Assembly: GCA_003158755.1 (NCBI GenBank)
Contig: PMLF01000138.1
Coordinates: forward strand, 1-14,025
DNA length: 14,025 nucleotides
Source of the DNA: Elusimicrobiota bacterium
GTDB lineage: Bacteria; Elusimicrobiota; Elusimicrobia; FEN-1173
Direction: 5' to 3'
The translations under genes were made by a program, and so were the position numbers. This document shows, one piece after another, positions 5,375 through 13,150 of the stretch; positions within the stretch are counted from its first letter, which is position 1, and each line of letters opens with the position of its first letter. The notes under the pieces are model-generated. The model was not told the origin of the DNA, made no database searches, and saw only the letters and a program-made list of their open reading frames with translations.

Positions 5375-6215
5375 GGTCGACCTCCTTGTCCGGATCATAT
5401 TTTTGCGCGTAGGCCCAGGTGAACTCGGCCCCGAAAAGGAAAACCTGCGCCGTCAGGTACACCCACAAAAACACAACCAACAGGGTCGCGCCGGCCCCGT
5501 AAAGGCTCTTAAATCGGGCATGGGCGAAATAGAACCCGATCAGTTGATTGGAAGCCGATACCAGGATCGAGGTAACGGTCCCTCCCACCAGGACGTCCCT
5601 CCATCGCAGCCGGACAGCCGGCAAGAGCCGGTACACCGCCGCGAATAAAAATACCAAGGACACCAGCGCGACGAGGGTGTTGGTCACCTTCCACGCCCAC
5701 ACGGGGCTCAAGGATGGAGCGAGGCTTCCCCATGCCCGCCAGACGGCGACGAGCAACGCGTGGACGCTGAAGAAACCCACGAGGAACAACCCCACCACGA
5801 GGACCATGAGGAAGGACGCGAGCCGGGAAATCAGCACGCCTCCGACGCCCCGCCGCGGATCCAGCTTCCACTGCAAATTGAGCGCGTTTCTCAAGTGGTA
5901 AAAAAGGGCGGACGCTCCGAAGAGCACCGCGACAACGCTCATCCACCCCGCCACGCCTGGTTTTTGAGCGCCGGCCACGGCCGCCACGAGGAGGCGGGCC
6001 GGTTCCGCTCCCATCCAACCGGCTGTTTCCCGCACCAATTCGTTCAGGGTCCCGCGTTTCCCCCAGATGGCGCCCGCCAGGGTCGCGGAGATCAGGAGCA
6101 ATGGGATGAGGGAAAAAAGGGCGAAGAACGACAACCCCGCCGCCACGAAAGACGTGTGATCCCTTTGGGAAGCCCGCCAGGCCTGCTTGAACAACGCGAA
6201 AACTTCTCGGATCAC
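5310..6215 (-). CDS. YihY/BrkB-family inner-membrane protein
   Basis: A 301-residue polytopic inner-membrane protein of the YihY/virulence factor BrkB family. The family was once called ribonuclease BN, but that activity belongs to another protein. Its transport or assembly role is not established. Family marks are FVAAGLSFFALFSLIPLLL near the N-terminus, ALFYHLRNALNLQWKL (about 104-118), VYRLLPAVRLRWRDVLVGG (194-212) and FKSLYGAGATLLVVFLWVYL followed by FGAEFTWAYA. Six hydrophobic segments are visible at about 28-50, 91-105, 130-155, 175-198, 210-230 and 240-262. The start is GTG at 6215, overlapping the tyrS stop by four bases (GTGA). The C-terminal tail of about 30 residues is charged then Gly/Ala-rich; it is probably unconserved because its DNA also holds the start of the next gene. 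Confidence 0.9.
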   Translation of the reverse strand: MIREVFALFKQAWRASQRDHTSFVAAGLSFFALFSLIPLLLISATLAGAIWGKRGTLNELVRETAGWMGAEPARLLVAAVAGAQKPGVAGWMSVVAVLFGASALFYHLRNALNLQWKLDPRRGVGGVLISRLASFLMVLVVGLFLVGFFSVHALLVAVWRAWGSLAPSLSPVWAWKVTNTLVALVSLVFLFAAVYRLLPAVRLRWRDVLVGGTVTSILVSASNQLIGFYFAHARFKSLYGAGATLLVVFLWVYLTAQVFLFGAEFTWAYAQKYDPDKEVDHGEEKIEGDGRKAAGVGSSAG

Positions 6216-7393
6216 GGAAGGACCTTGCGGAACTGCCGCTTCCCCACCTTAATGAGAACGGGAGAATGGACCGCGAGAGCGCGGTCGTCGGTGACTTTTT
6301 CACCGGCCACCGTGACGGCCCCCTGCTCCAAGAGGCGGCGGGCTTCGTTCTTGGACGGCGCGAGGCCCGCCTCGACGAGCAGCTCCATCATCCGAATGGG
6401 CGACTTGGAGACGCGGTGCTCCACGACCGCTTCCGGATCTTCCCGCCGGGAAAACACTTTCTCAAAATGTTCGCGGGCGCTTTCCGCCGCCGCCGCGCCG
6501 TGATACTTGGCGGTGAGGAGGCCCGCCAGACGCTTCTTGGCCTCCATGGGGTGCCCGGCCTTGGCCTTGGCCACGTCTTCGTCGGTAAGGAGCGTGTAGT
6601 ATTTCCACATGAGGACGTCGTGGATGGACATCACCTTGCCGAAGAAGTCGTCGGGGGCGTCGTTCAGGGCGATGTAATTTCCGAAGGACTTCGACATCTT
6701 CCTCACCCCGTCGGTGCCTTCGAGGAGAGGGAACGTCAGCACCACTTGAGGTTCCATCCCCGCGTCCTTTTGCATTTCCCGGCCGCGGAGGAGGTTGAAT
6801 ATCTGATCGGTCCCGCCCAATTCCACGTCGGCCTTCAGTTCGACCGAATCCTGTCCCTGGAGCAGGGGATAGAGGAGCTCCAGGAGCGAGACGGGGTTCC
6901 CTTCCTTGATCCGGTTGGAGAAATCCTCCCTCTCGATCAATTGCTGGACGGTGACTTTCTGCATGAGGCCCACGATGGTGTCCAGGGGGTGTTTCCCCTT
7001 CTGTTCGAAGAGAGGCTTGAGCCACTCGGAATTTCGGCGGACTTCCAGGCGTTCCTTCGTCATATCCAATACTTTTGACACCTGGGCTAAATACGTCTCG
7101 GCGTTATTAACCACGAGGGCCTCGTCCGTGGGCGGACGCCCATCGGACCGGCCGGAAGGATCGCCCACGGTCGCCGTGAAATCGCCGATGACGAGCACGG
7201 CCGTGTGGCCCGCGTCCTGGAACCGGCGGAGGACGTTCAGCGGAACGGTGTGCCCCAAATGAAGGTCCGGCGCCGTGGGATCCACGCCGAACTTGACGCG
7301 AAGGGGGTTTCCCTTCGCCAGTTTCTTTTGGAGTTCTTCCGCGGAAATTACTTTCTGTGCGCCGCGGAGGATTTTTTCGAGGTCGATCGTCAT
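6212..7393 (-). CDS. tyrS: Tyrosyl-tRNA synthetase
   Basis: Class I aminoacyl-tRNA synthetase that charges tRNA-Tyr in the cytoplasm. The 393-residue product has the Rossmann-fold catalytic core with HLGH at 45-48 (the HIGH motif) and KMSKS at 232-236. GDFTATVGDPSGRSDGRPPT (70-89) and the tyrosine/tRNA region ELGGTDQIFNLLRGR (191-205) lie between them. A C-terminal S4-like RNA-binding domain follows at about 325-390 (LLVEAGLAPSKNEARRLLEQG). The GDPSGR form and short length are typical of the TyrZ-like bacterial subgroup rather than E. coli TyrS. The start at 7393 overlaps the mnmA stop by four bases (ATGA). A longer in-frame extension to 7564 is Arg-rich, lies wholly within mnmA and is rejected. 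It is the second gene of the mnmA operon, coupled to both neighbours. Confidence 0.96.
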   Translation of the reverse strand: MTIDLEKILRGAQKVISAEELQKKLAKGNPLRVKFGVDPTAPDLHLGHTVPLNVLRRFQDAGHTAVLVIGDFTATVGDPSGRSDGRPPTDEALVVNNAETYLAQVSKVLDMTKERLEVRRNSEWLKPLFEQKGKHPLDTIVGLMQKVTVQQLIEREDFSNRIKEGNPVSLLELLYPLLQGQDSVELKADVELGGTDQIFNLLRGREMQKDAGMEPQVVLTFPLLEGTDGVRKMSKSFGNYIALNDAPDDFFGKVMSIHDVLMWKYYTLLTDEDVAKAKAGHPMEAKKRLAGLLTAKYHGAAAAESAREHFEKVFSRREDPEAVVEHRVSKSPIRMMELLVEAGLAPSKNEARRLLEQGAVTVAGEKVTDDRALAVHSPVLIKVGKRQFRKVLP

Positions 7394-8499
7394 GCGGGCA
7401 CCGCTGTTTTCGCAAAATTTCGGGGCGCCGACCGGCGGATTGTTCCCCCGCCGACGACGACGTCTCCCCGGTAAAACACCGCCGACTGTCCCGGCGTCGC
7501 GGCTCGAAAGCGGGCGTTCGCCCGCACACCCACGGAACCGTCGGGACGGAGGGTCACTGCGCAAGGGACCGTCGGCGCGTGGGCGCGGATTTGGACTTCG
7601 GATTCAAATTCATCGGCCGGAGGATGTCCCGCCGTCCATATTGCGTCCCGGACCTCGAAATAGTCCGAGTAAACCTCGTCGTTGTTTCCAATCATCACCG
7701 TGTTGGCTGCGGGGTCGAGGTCCACCACGTAGACGGGGCGACCGAACGTCGAACCCAAGCCTTCCCGCTGGCCGATGGTGTAGAAAGCGACGCCCTTATG
7801 ATGGCCGAGTCGTTTGCCGGAGGTGTCCACCAAAGGTCCGGGAACCGTCGTCGGTGCGTCGGGTGCCGCGGCTTTCACGTAACCGCCCGCGTCCCGGTCG
7901 GGGACGAAACAGATTTCCATGCTCTCTTCTTTCTCGGCCACCGGCAGTTGATGGCGGCGGGCGATCTCTCGGGCTTCGGCCTTGTCGAAATCCCCCAAGG
8001 GAAAAAGGAGCCGGGAAAGCTCGGATTGGCCGAGGTGGTGGAGGACATAGGACTGATCTTTTTTTCGGTCTTTCGCCCGCTCCAAATGAAAGATTCCGTC
8101 CTTCCGAACGATTCGGGCGTAATGCCCCGTGGCCACGAAATCGGCTCCCAGGGCGGATGCCTTCTTCAATAGGGCGTCGAACTTGATGAACCGGTTGCAG
8201 TCGATGCAGGGGTTGGGCGTCTCGCCCGCCACGTAGGAACGGACGAAGGGGTCCCGCACCGACGCCTTGAAATCGGCGACGAAATCCAGGACGTAGTGGG
8301 GCACGTCGAGTGTGGCGCAGACGGCCCGGGCGTCCTCGATATCGCGAGTGGAACCGCAACATCCGACTCCGGCCTCAAGGCCGAGGAGCCGCAAGGTCAC
8401 CCCGATTACCCGGTGCCCCTGGTCTTTCAATAATGCCACCGCGACGGAGGAGTCCACCCCTCCCGACATGGCGACGATAACCTGTTTTTTCTCGTTCAT
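7390..8499 (-). CDS. mnmA: tRNA-specific 2-thiouridylase
   Basis: Catalyses ATP-dependent 2-thiolation of the wobble uridine (U34) of tRNAs for Lys, Glu and Gln, receiving sulfur by a relay. The 369-residue product begins with the PP-loop AMSGGVDSS (10-18) for ATP adenylation. It has GETPNPCIDCNRFIKF with the first catalytic Cys98, ATGHYARI (123-130), DQSYVLHHLGQ (148-158), and the second catalytic Cys197 in SMEICFVPD. A central domain with VAFYTIGQREGLG and a C-terminal beta-barrel (about 290-360) complete it. A CC pair at 47-48 lies after the N-terminal helix. The ATG at 8499 has no ribosome site, and a perfect TATAAT ends only seven bases upstream, so the message is probably leaderless. 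It is the first gene of the operon with tyrS and yihY. Confidence 0.96.
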   Translation of the reverse strand: MNEKKQVIVAMSGGVDSSVAVALLKDQGHRVIGVTLRLLGLEAGVGCCGSTRDIEDARAVCATLDVPHYVLDFVADFKASVRDPFVRSYVAGETPNPCIDCNRFIKFDALLKKASALGADFVATGHYARIVRKDGIFHLERAKDRKKDQSYVLHHLGQSELSRLLFPLGDFDKAEAREIARRHQLPVAEKEESMEICFVPDRDAGGYVKAAAPDAPTTVPGPLVDTSGKRLGHHKGVAFYTIGQREGLGSTFGRPVYVVDLDPAANTVMIGNNDEVYSDYFEVRDAIWTAGHPPADEFESEVQIRAHAPTVPCAVTLRPDGSVGVRANARFRAATPGQSAVFYRGDVVVGGGTIRRSAPRNFAKTAVPA

Positions 8500-8506
8500 T
8501 ATGTGG

Positions 8507-8512
8507 ATTATA
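8507..8512 (-). promoter_or_regulatory. -10 box of the mnmA-tyrS-yihY operon (leaderless start)
   Basis: A perfect TATAAT on the minus strand is followed by seven bases (CCACATA) and then the mnmA ATG. Initiation at the usual distance would fall on or one base before the A of ATG, leaving no room for a ribosome site; none is present. The -35 region is weak. The box lies in the 45-bp gap after the SpeE-like gene, and no clear terminator separates the two operons. Confidence 0.6.
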
Positions 8513-8544
8513 CTACGCCGTGAAGGCGGTCCGGTAAAATGGAA

Positions 8545-9378
8545 TTACCGAAGCGTCGTTCTAAGGAAATCCCTTTTGACGTATCTTGGGGGCGGGACAG
8601 GAAAACGATGAAACTTCTTCATCGGGTCATGGCCGAGGTAGTAGCTGGCATGGGGGCCCAGGATCGGGAAACGAAGGGTCCACTGGAGGGATTGTGGGAA
8701 AATAGAACCCAGCAAAACCCGCGAGCGGACGAAAACGTCCTTGGTCCCGCGGAAAACGGCCCTCTTTTCCGGCGGCAGCATGTCGCCGTATTCCGCGAAA
8801 AAACCCTTCAGCACGTTCTGGTCGAAATCGTCCGGCACGGTAACCACGGCCACTCCACCGGGAGCCAGTTTTTCCGCCATGGCCCGGAACAACCGAAAGT
8901 GGAGATCCAGCGTCAGTTTTCTGGGTTGATTGGTGAACGCGGTCTCGATGTCGTTGATGATGACGTCGAACTTCCCGCGGGCATTCAAGAACCAGGCGAT
9001 GGCGTCGCCCGTGATCACCTTGAGGCGCGGGTCCGTCAATACCCCTTCGTTCAACGCGGCGAAATCCGGCTGTCGGGAACACATTTCGATCACCCCGGGA
9101 TCGAGCTCCACGAGGGTGAGGCTCTTGACGCCTTTGAACCGAAGCATGTTGCGCGCCGCCAAGCCGTCGCCGCCACCGAGGACGACGCAGCGGTCCACCT
9201 TCCGCGCCAGCATCATCGGCACCGTGGACACGTTTTCGTGGTAGAGGACCTCCTCATGGGAATGGACTTGGGGCCACCCGTTCAACTTCATCAAAATCCC
9301 TTTTCGGTCCCGGATCAGTTCGATTTTCTGAAACCGGCTTTTCTTACGCCAAAGGACGGGCGACGGCTTTTTCTTCAC
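8545..9378 (-). CDS. Divergent spermidine-synthase-fold protein (second SpeE-like)
   Basis: About 277 residues with the aminopropyltransferase/Rossmann fold. It has an N-terminal beta region (GILMKLNGWPQVHSHEEVLYHE, key part QVHSHEEVLYHE), the nucleotide loop VVLGGGDGLAARNML (GGGDG at 68-72), the ribose-binding acid in LVELDPG, and TGDAIAWF. The strand ending in IINDIETAFT replaces the usual DSTDP: the first Asp (143) is kept, while the second catalytic Asp and the GPA segment are absent. The C-terminal third is unlike SpeE and rich in Phe, Arg and Pro. The substrate is therefore probably not putrescine. The start is uncertain by two codons. AAAGGAG directly abuts an ATG at 9384 (no spacing) but lies six bases from GTG at 9378, which I prefer. 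Either way it begins inside the ABC exporter gene and is the last gene of the speD operon. Confidence 0.8.
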   Translation of the reverse strand: MKKKPSPVLWRKKSRFQKIELIRDRKGILMKLNGWPQVHSHEEVLYHENVSTVPMMLARKVDRCVVLGGGDGLAARNMLRFKGVKSLTLVELDPGVIEMCSRQPDFAALNEGVLTDPRLKVITGDAIAWFLNARGKFDVIINDIETAFTNQPRKLTLDLHFRLFRAMAEKLAPGGVAVVTVPDDFDQNVLKGFFAEYGDMLPPEKRAVFRGTKDVFVRSRVLLGSIFPQSLQWTLRFPILGPHASYYLGHDPMKKFHRFPVPPPRYVKRDFLRTTLR

Positions 9379-11143
9379 GGACATCTCCTTTCCACGTTTC
9401 GGGAAATAATGGACGGTACGCCGGGAAATCCCGCCAGACGCGGGGAGGATCGCCGAACGCCAGTTGCCGGCCGCCTTCCAACAAAAGGACTTTGTCGGCC
9501 GTTTCCAGCACCGGCATCCGATGGGACACGACGAACGTCGTGCGCCCTCGGCACAGGGACCGAAGGACGGGGAGCATTCCCGCCTCGCCCACCCGGTCCA
9601 GGGCGGAGGTCGGCTCGTCGAGGAGGAGGATCCGGGGGTCCCGGAGGAACAGTCTCGCGACGGCGACCCGCTGGCGCTCTCCGCCGGAGAGAGTCCCGCC
9701 CCGTTCCCCCACCACGGTATCGTACCCCTTCGGAAGGAGGGAAATGAACTCGTCGATCCCCGCCGCGCACGCGGCGGCGCGGACTTGATCGATGGTCGCC
9801 GACGTCCCCAAAGAAATATTCTCTGCCATCGTTCGGTTCAAAAGGAAAATGTCCTGAGGGACGACGCCGATGGCGGAACGCCACCGTGCCAATCGAATGT
9901 CCTGCAAATCGATCCCGTCCGCTCGGATGATTCCTCGACCCGGTTTTTGGAGTTTCAAGAGCAGGTCCAAGAGCGTGCTTTTACCGGAACCGTTGGGACC
10001 GACGACGGCTACGATTTCCCCCGCTTTCACGTCGAAACGGATCTCATCCAGAGCCGCCCGGGAGGCGGACCGGTAGCCGAAACCAAGACCTTCGGCGGAC
10101 ACCGCTCCGTCAATGCGGTCCGGGCTGACCGCGTTCGGACCTTCGGGCACGGGAGCCGATTCCTCCAACAACCCCACGAGCCGCGCGGCGGACACCGCGG
10201 CCTTCTGCAGACGGGGCACGATATGGGCGAAACGCGCCATGGGATCCGCGGACATTTCCATGTAGGCGAGGAACGCCACCAGCCCGCCCGCCGTCAACCG
10301 CCCCTGAAGGAGGCTCCACCCTCCGAGAAGGAGGACGATGACGATGCCGGAATATTCCGCCAGGCTCAAGAACGGCGTGACCACCGCTCGGACTTCTCCG
10401 GCCTGCTCCAAATGCTCCGTGTGCCTGCGGGAGGCCTCCCGCAGGCGGGCCTGCTCTCCTTCCGCCGCGTCGAAGGAGGCGATGGTCCGGGCGGCGGCGA
10501 GTCCCTCCTGGAATTGGGAGGTCAGGTCCGACGCATCCTCCATGGCGCGCCGCTGCTCCCGCCAGCCGCGGCGGCCGATGCGGAACGCCTGGACGATAGA
10601 AACCGCCAGGAACGCCGTGATCACCAAAGCGAGGAGGGGGTTCAATAGGAACATGGCCGCCGAGATCCCGGCCAGCACGCAAACGTCGAAGGGCAGTTCG
10701 GAAATCAAGTCCAAGGTCGAATCCTGCAAATTCTGAACGTCGGACACCAGGTGCGTCAGGACCTCTCCCGTGCGCCGCTCGGAGAGGACATCCAGTTCCC
10801 GCCGTTGGAGGCGGGCGTAAAGCTGGTCCCGCAGCGAAGCCATGCCGCGGTAGACCAGCCGGTTGTACCGTCGGTTGAGGGAAGATCCGGCGAGGTATTG
10901 AATCAGACACAGGAAAAGGATGACGGCGGAAACCTCCGCCGTGAAGGCGAACACGGTCTTCACCGCGCCGCCCCGCACGAGGGCGTCGATGGCGTCCTTC
11001 ACGAGCCACGGCAGGAGCAGGTCCACCGCCGCGATCAGCAGGATCCAGGCGACGGAAGCCGCAACGTCCTTCCGCCGGAGGAAATAGCCCCGGACGACAT
11101 GGAAAAACGGCGCGAGCGGGAACTTGCCTTCAGCGGAAGTCAT
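9344..11143 (-). CDS. ABC exporter, fused membrane and ATPase domains
   Basis: A 599-residue half-transporter of the MsbA/multidrug exporter type, expected to act as a homodimer in the inner membrane. Residues about 1-330 form the membrane domain with hydrophobic segments near 28-48, 70-86, 152-185 and 258-295. The ATPase domain follows, with Walker A GPNGSGKST (382-390), Q-loop Gln430 (VVPQD), signature LSGGERQ (485-491), Walker B ILLLDE (505-510), D-loop SALD and switch His541. All catalytic residues are present. The start at 11143 overlaps the preceding acyltransferase stop by four bases (ATGA). A 159-residue upstream extension lies over that gene and is rejected. Position inside the polyamine operon suggests it exports the product of the four preceding enzymes, or a lipid- or peptide-like relative; this is inferred from context only. 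Confidence 0.92.
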   Translation of the reverse strand: MTSAEGKFPLAPFFHVVRGYFLRRKDVAASVAWILLIAAVDLLLPWLVKDAIDALVRGGAVKTVFAFTAEVSAVILFLCLIQYLAGSSLNRRYNRLVYRGMASLRDQLYARLQRRELDVLSERRTGEVLTHLVSDVQNLQDSTLDLISELPFDVCVLAGISAAMFLLNPLLALVITAFLAVSIVQAFRIGRRGWREQRRAMEDASDLTSQFQEGLAAARTIASFDAAEGEQARLREASRRHTEHLEQAGEVRAVVTPFLSLAEYSGIVIVLLLGGWSLLQGRLTAGGLVAFLAYMEMSADPMARFAHIVPRLQKAAVSAARLVGLLEESAPVPEGPNAVSPDRIDGAVSAEGLGFGYRSASRAALDEIRFDVKAGEIVAVVGPNGSGKSTLLDLLLKLQKPGRGIIRADGIDLQDIRLARWRSAIGVVPQDIFLLNRTMAENISLGTSATIDQVRAAACAAGIDEFISLLPKGYDTVVGERGGTLSGGERQRVAVARLFLRDPRILLLDEPTSALDRVGEAGMLPVLRSLCRGRTTFVVSHRMPVLETADKVLLLEGGRQLAFGDPPRVWRDFPAYRPLFPETWKGDVREEKAVARPLA

Positions 11144-11673
11144 CGCTTGATCCGTTCGAGTATCCGTTCGTATTCCGACGCCAACATGCCCAAAGCGAAG
11201 AGGTCCTCGTAACGTCGTCCGTTCTTTTGATAGCGCTTCAACCGCGCCTCCGTTTTCAGCAGCCGCCGGAGCACGCCGAGGCTGCCTTCGTTCGACCCGT
11301 AAACGAAAGCATATATTTTGTGGAGGTTGAGGACCCGGAAAGCGACGTCGCCGATGAGGCTCAGGCACTTGAAACCCGCCATCGTGCCCCGGAGCTCCCT
11401 CGGACCGATGAAGACGATAACCTCCGCGTTCCGGCTCACCCAATTGATCCAGGCGAAATGGATCATCCCGACGGGTCGGGCGTCCCGCTCCATCACGAGA
11501 CAAAGGCTCCCATTGCGGAAGGGATCGCTGGATTCGAAATGGCGCAGGGTCTCCGCCAGACGAGCGGTGGAGACGGTTTCGTCCTCCACCGCTTCCCGTA
11601 CGACGGGGTCTTTCAGCCACGCGGAAAGGATTGGACGGTCCTTGGGCTCGGCCGGGCGCAGACGGTAGCTCAT
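11140..11673 (-). CDS. GNAT-family N-acyltransferase (RimJ/RimL-like), second in operon
   Basis: A 177-residue cytoplasmic acyltransferase with the GNAT fold. It opens with SYRLRPAEPKDRPILSAWLKD, the usual beta1-alpha1 of Acetyltransf_3-type enzymes. GMIHFAWINWVSRNAEVIVFIGP (beta2-beta4; key part SRNAEVIVFIGP) follows, and then the acetyl-CoA region LRGTMAGFKCLSLIGDVAF at about 94-112, where the normal RGxGxG loop is weakened to RGTMAG. LHKIYAFVYGSNEGSLGVLRRL (about 118-138) and ALGMLASEY end the fold. The C-terminus is basic. It overlaps the genes on both sides by four bases (ATGA). Likely substrates in this setting are primary or secondary amines of a polyamine, but protein N-terminus acetylation or amino-sugar acylation are family alternatives. 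The neighbouring acyltransferase is a different sequence, not a recent duplicate. Confidence 0.85.
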   Translation of the reverse strand: MSYRLRPAEPKDRPILSAWLKDPVVREAVEDETVSTARLAETLRHFESSDPFRNGSLCLVMERDARPVGMIHFAWINWVSRNAEVIVFIGPRELRGTMAGFKCLSLIGDVAFRVLNLHKIYAFVYGSNEGSLGVLRRLLKTEARLKRYQKNGRRYEDLFALGMLASEYERILERIKR

Positions 11674-12206
11674 GCCCGCCCCCTCTCCAGACGGGCGAAG
11701 ACGGCCACGTCGCGCATTTTACCGTCGAAAAACAGGTGCTCCCGCAAGACCCCTTCGGATTCGAAACCGTACGATTTCAAAAGGGCGATCCTGCCCTCGT
11801 CCGACGCAAGGACGAAACTTTGGACCCGAGTTAGCTTCTGCCGCCTAGACGCCGCTCGGACCGCCCCCCACAACCGGCCCGCACGCTCGGTCGACGGGGA
11901 TGGGATTCCATCGACGAAGAAAAAATCAAGGTTCGCCAAGCGGTGTTCCGGCTGGAAGTCGTGCAGGAAGAACGCCTCCGTGAACCCAACCTCCGCCGTT
12001 CGGACCCACACCGCCGCCTGCTCGGAGAAAAATCGGACAAACCGATTTTTCGTCAGGAACGGCATGGGTTCGTAGATGTCCATGAGGAATGGGGCGGGGC
12101 CCCGCTTCCGGTAATGGGAGTAGAGCGCGAGGAGGGCCTCTTTCGACGCGGGAATGAAACCCTCCCGCGTTCTCTGGACGGGGTTCGTCTTCCGCGGCGG
12201 CGTCAT
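11670..12206 (-). CDS. GNAT-like N-acyltransferase, first in operon
   Basis: A 178-residue protein whose C-terminal half carries GNAT marks. ANLDFFFVDGIPSPS (91-105) looks like the central strand and turn, SFVLASDEGRIALLKSYGF (130-148) is the typical helix-strand ending with YGF, and EGVLREHLFFDGKMRDVAVFAR closes the fold as in ribosomal-protein acetyltransferases. The CoA loop is not clear (a degenerate ERAGRLWGAV). The N-terminal half is unusual, with an aromatic-rich stretch FLMDIYEPMPFLTKNRFVRFF. The start at 12206 overlaps the speE stop by four bases (ATGA), and the stop overlaps the next acyltransferase in the same way. A long upstream in-frame extension lies over speE and is rejected. 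An acyl transfer role on a polyamine or its derivative is inferred from position. Family assignment is fair, substrate unknown. Confidence 0.7.
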   Translation of the reverse strand: MTPPRKTNPVQRTREGFIPASKEALLALYSHYRKRGPAPFLMDIYEPMPFLTKNRFVRFFSEQAAVWVRTAEVGFTEAFFLHDFQPEHRLANLDFFFVDGIPSPSTERAGRLWGAVRAASRRQKLTRVQSFVLASDEGRIALLKSYGFESEGVLREHLFFDGKMRDVAVFARLERGRA

Positions 12207-13150
12207 GTCGTCGGGAGGACTCCCGTTCCGCTTTCCGCGTCCTTTAAAACGTAGCCGTTCTTTTGGATCAGCTCCGTCAACATTTCCGGCAGCAGAAAAA
12301 GTTTTTGGTGGGCCCGGGGCCCGTAATATCGCAGCGGACCATAGACGGGATGGGGAGCGTCGCCTAAGCGGCGTTTCAGCCGGGCGGCGACCTCCTCGGG
12401 AGAAAGAACCGCCGGGTCGTGCTTCTTGGAGGCGATGAGGAACCCCCATTCCGACCAGAAGGAGGGGACGAACGTGTTGTAGGAACGCACCACGGGGAAC
12501 ACGGAAGCCAGAGTCCGATGGAGGACGGCGTGTTCCCGGTAATCCCGGGGGCCGAGGGCCAGACCTTGGACGATCAGGAGGCCGTCCGCCGTCAACCGGT
12601 CTTTCGCCGTCCGATAGAATTCCTGGGTGAAGAGCGCCCGGGCGGGCCCCTCCTCGAAACAGTCCGTGACGTCGACCACCGCGACGTCGTACCGTTCGGG
12701 CGTGGACTCCAGGAACCGGCGACCGTCGCCGAAAACCAGCTTCGTCCTGGGATCGTCGAATGCGCCCCGGTGCCACTCCTTCAAATGGAGCTTCGCCAGT
12801 TCGATCACTTCGGAGTCCAGGTCCACCATGGTGACCGACTCCACCGACGGGTAGCGGAGGACTTCCCGGAGGGAAGCGCCCTCCCCGCCGCCGATGATCA
12901 ATACCCGGCGCGGGTCCGGCAGGGTGATCATCCCCGGATGGATGAGAGACTCGTGATAAATGAATTCGTCCTCTTGGGAAGACTGGACGGCGCCGTCCAT
13001 CACCAAAATTTTCCCCAGCTTCGCCGAGTCGACGATCGTTACGCTCTGGTACCGCGTCCGGCCGGAAAAAAGGATCTTTCGATAGGCGAACCGGTGGTGC
13101 TCCAGATCGTCCGGAGCCTCCTCAAGCCAACCCGAACCGTTTTCCGTCAC
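12203..13150 (-). CDS. speE: Polyamine aminopropyltransferase (spermidine synthase family)
   Basis: A 315-residue enzyme expected to move the aminopropyl group of decarboxylated SAM, made by the adjacent SpeD, onto a diamine or polyamine. Motifs in order are RYQSVTIVDS, LVMDGAVQSSQEDEFIYHES (50-69), IIGGGEGASLREVLRYPS (85-102), the ribose acid in MVDLD (108-112), VFGDGRRFL with Asp142, and VVDVTDCFEEGPARALFTQE (158-177) with Asp160 and Asp163 both kept. GGGEG and DVTDCFEEGPA differ from the E. coli-type GGGDG and DSTDP. They recall thermospermine- or agmatine-using relatives, so the exact amine is open. The start is GTG at 13150, overlapping the speD stop (GTGA). The C-terminus of about 50 residues beyond the fold (YGPLRYYGPRAHQKLFLLPE) is longer than usual. 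It is directly coupled to a downstream acyltransferase gene. Confidence 0.92.
   Translation of the reverse strand: MTENGSGWLEEAPDDLEHHRFAYRKILFSGRTRYQSVTIVDSAKLGKILVMDGAVQSSQEDEFIYHESLIHPGMITLPDPRRVLIIGGGEGASLREVLRYPSVESVTMVDLDSEVIELAKLHLKEWHRGAFDDPRTKLVFGDGRRFLESTPERYDVAVVDVTDCFEEGPARALFTQEFYRTAKDRLTADGLLIVQGLALGPRDYREHAVLHRTLASVFPVVRSYNTFVPSFWSEWGFLIASKKHDPAVLSPEEVAARLKRRLGDAPHPVYGPLRYYGPRAHQKLFLLPEMLTELIQKNGYVLKDAESGTGVLPTT

Noticed and set aside
8539..10648. Two long plus-strand frames of about 400 aa
   Set aside because: Antisense to the SpeE-like and ABC exporter genes, which carry full motifs; Arg/Pro/Gly-rich shadow composition.
11144..11620. 159-residue N-terminal extension of the ABC exporter
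   Set aside because: It lies over the acyltransferase gene in another frame; the ATGA overlap start at 11143 fits the operon pattern and the family.
12207..12776. N-terminal extension of the first GNAT-like protein
   Set aside because: It is a shadow of speE, Arg/Pro-rich, and the start at 12206 overlaps the speE stop as in the other gene pairs.
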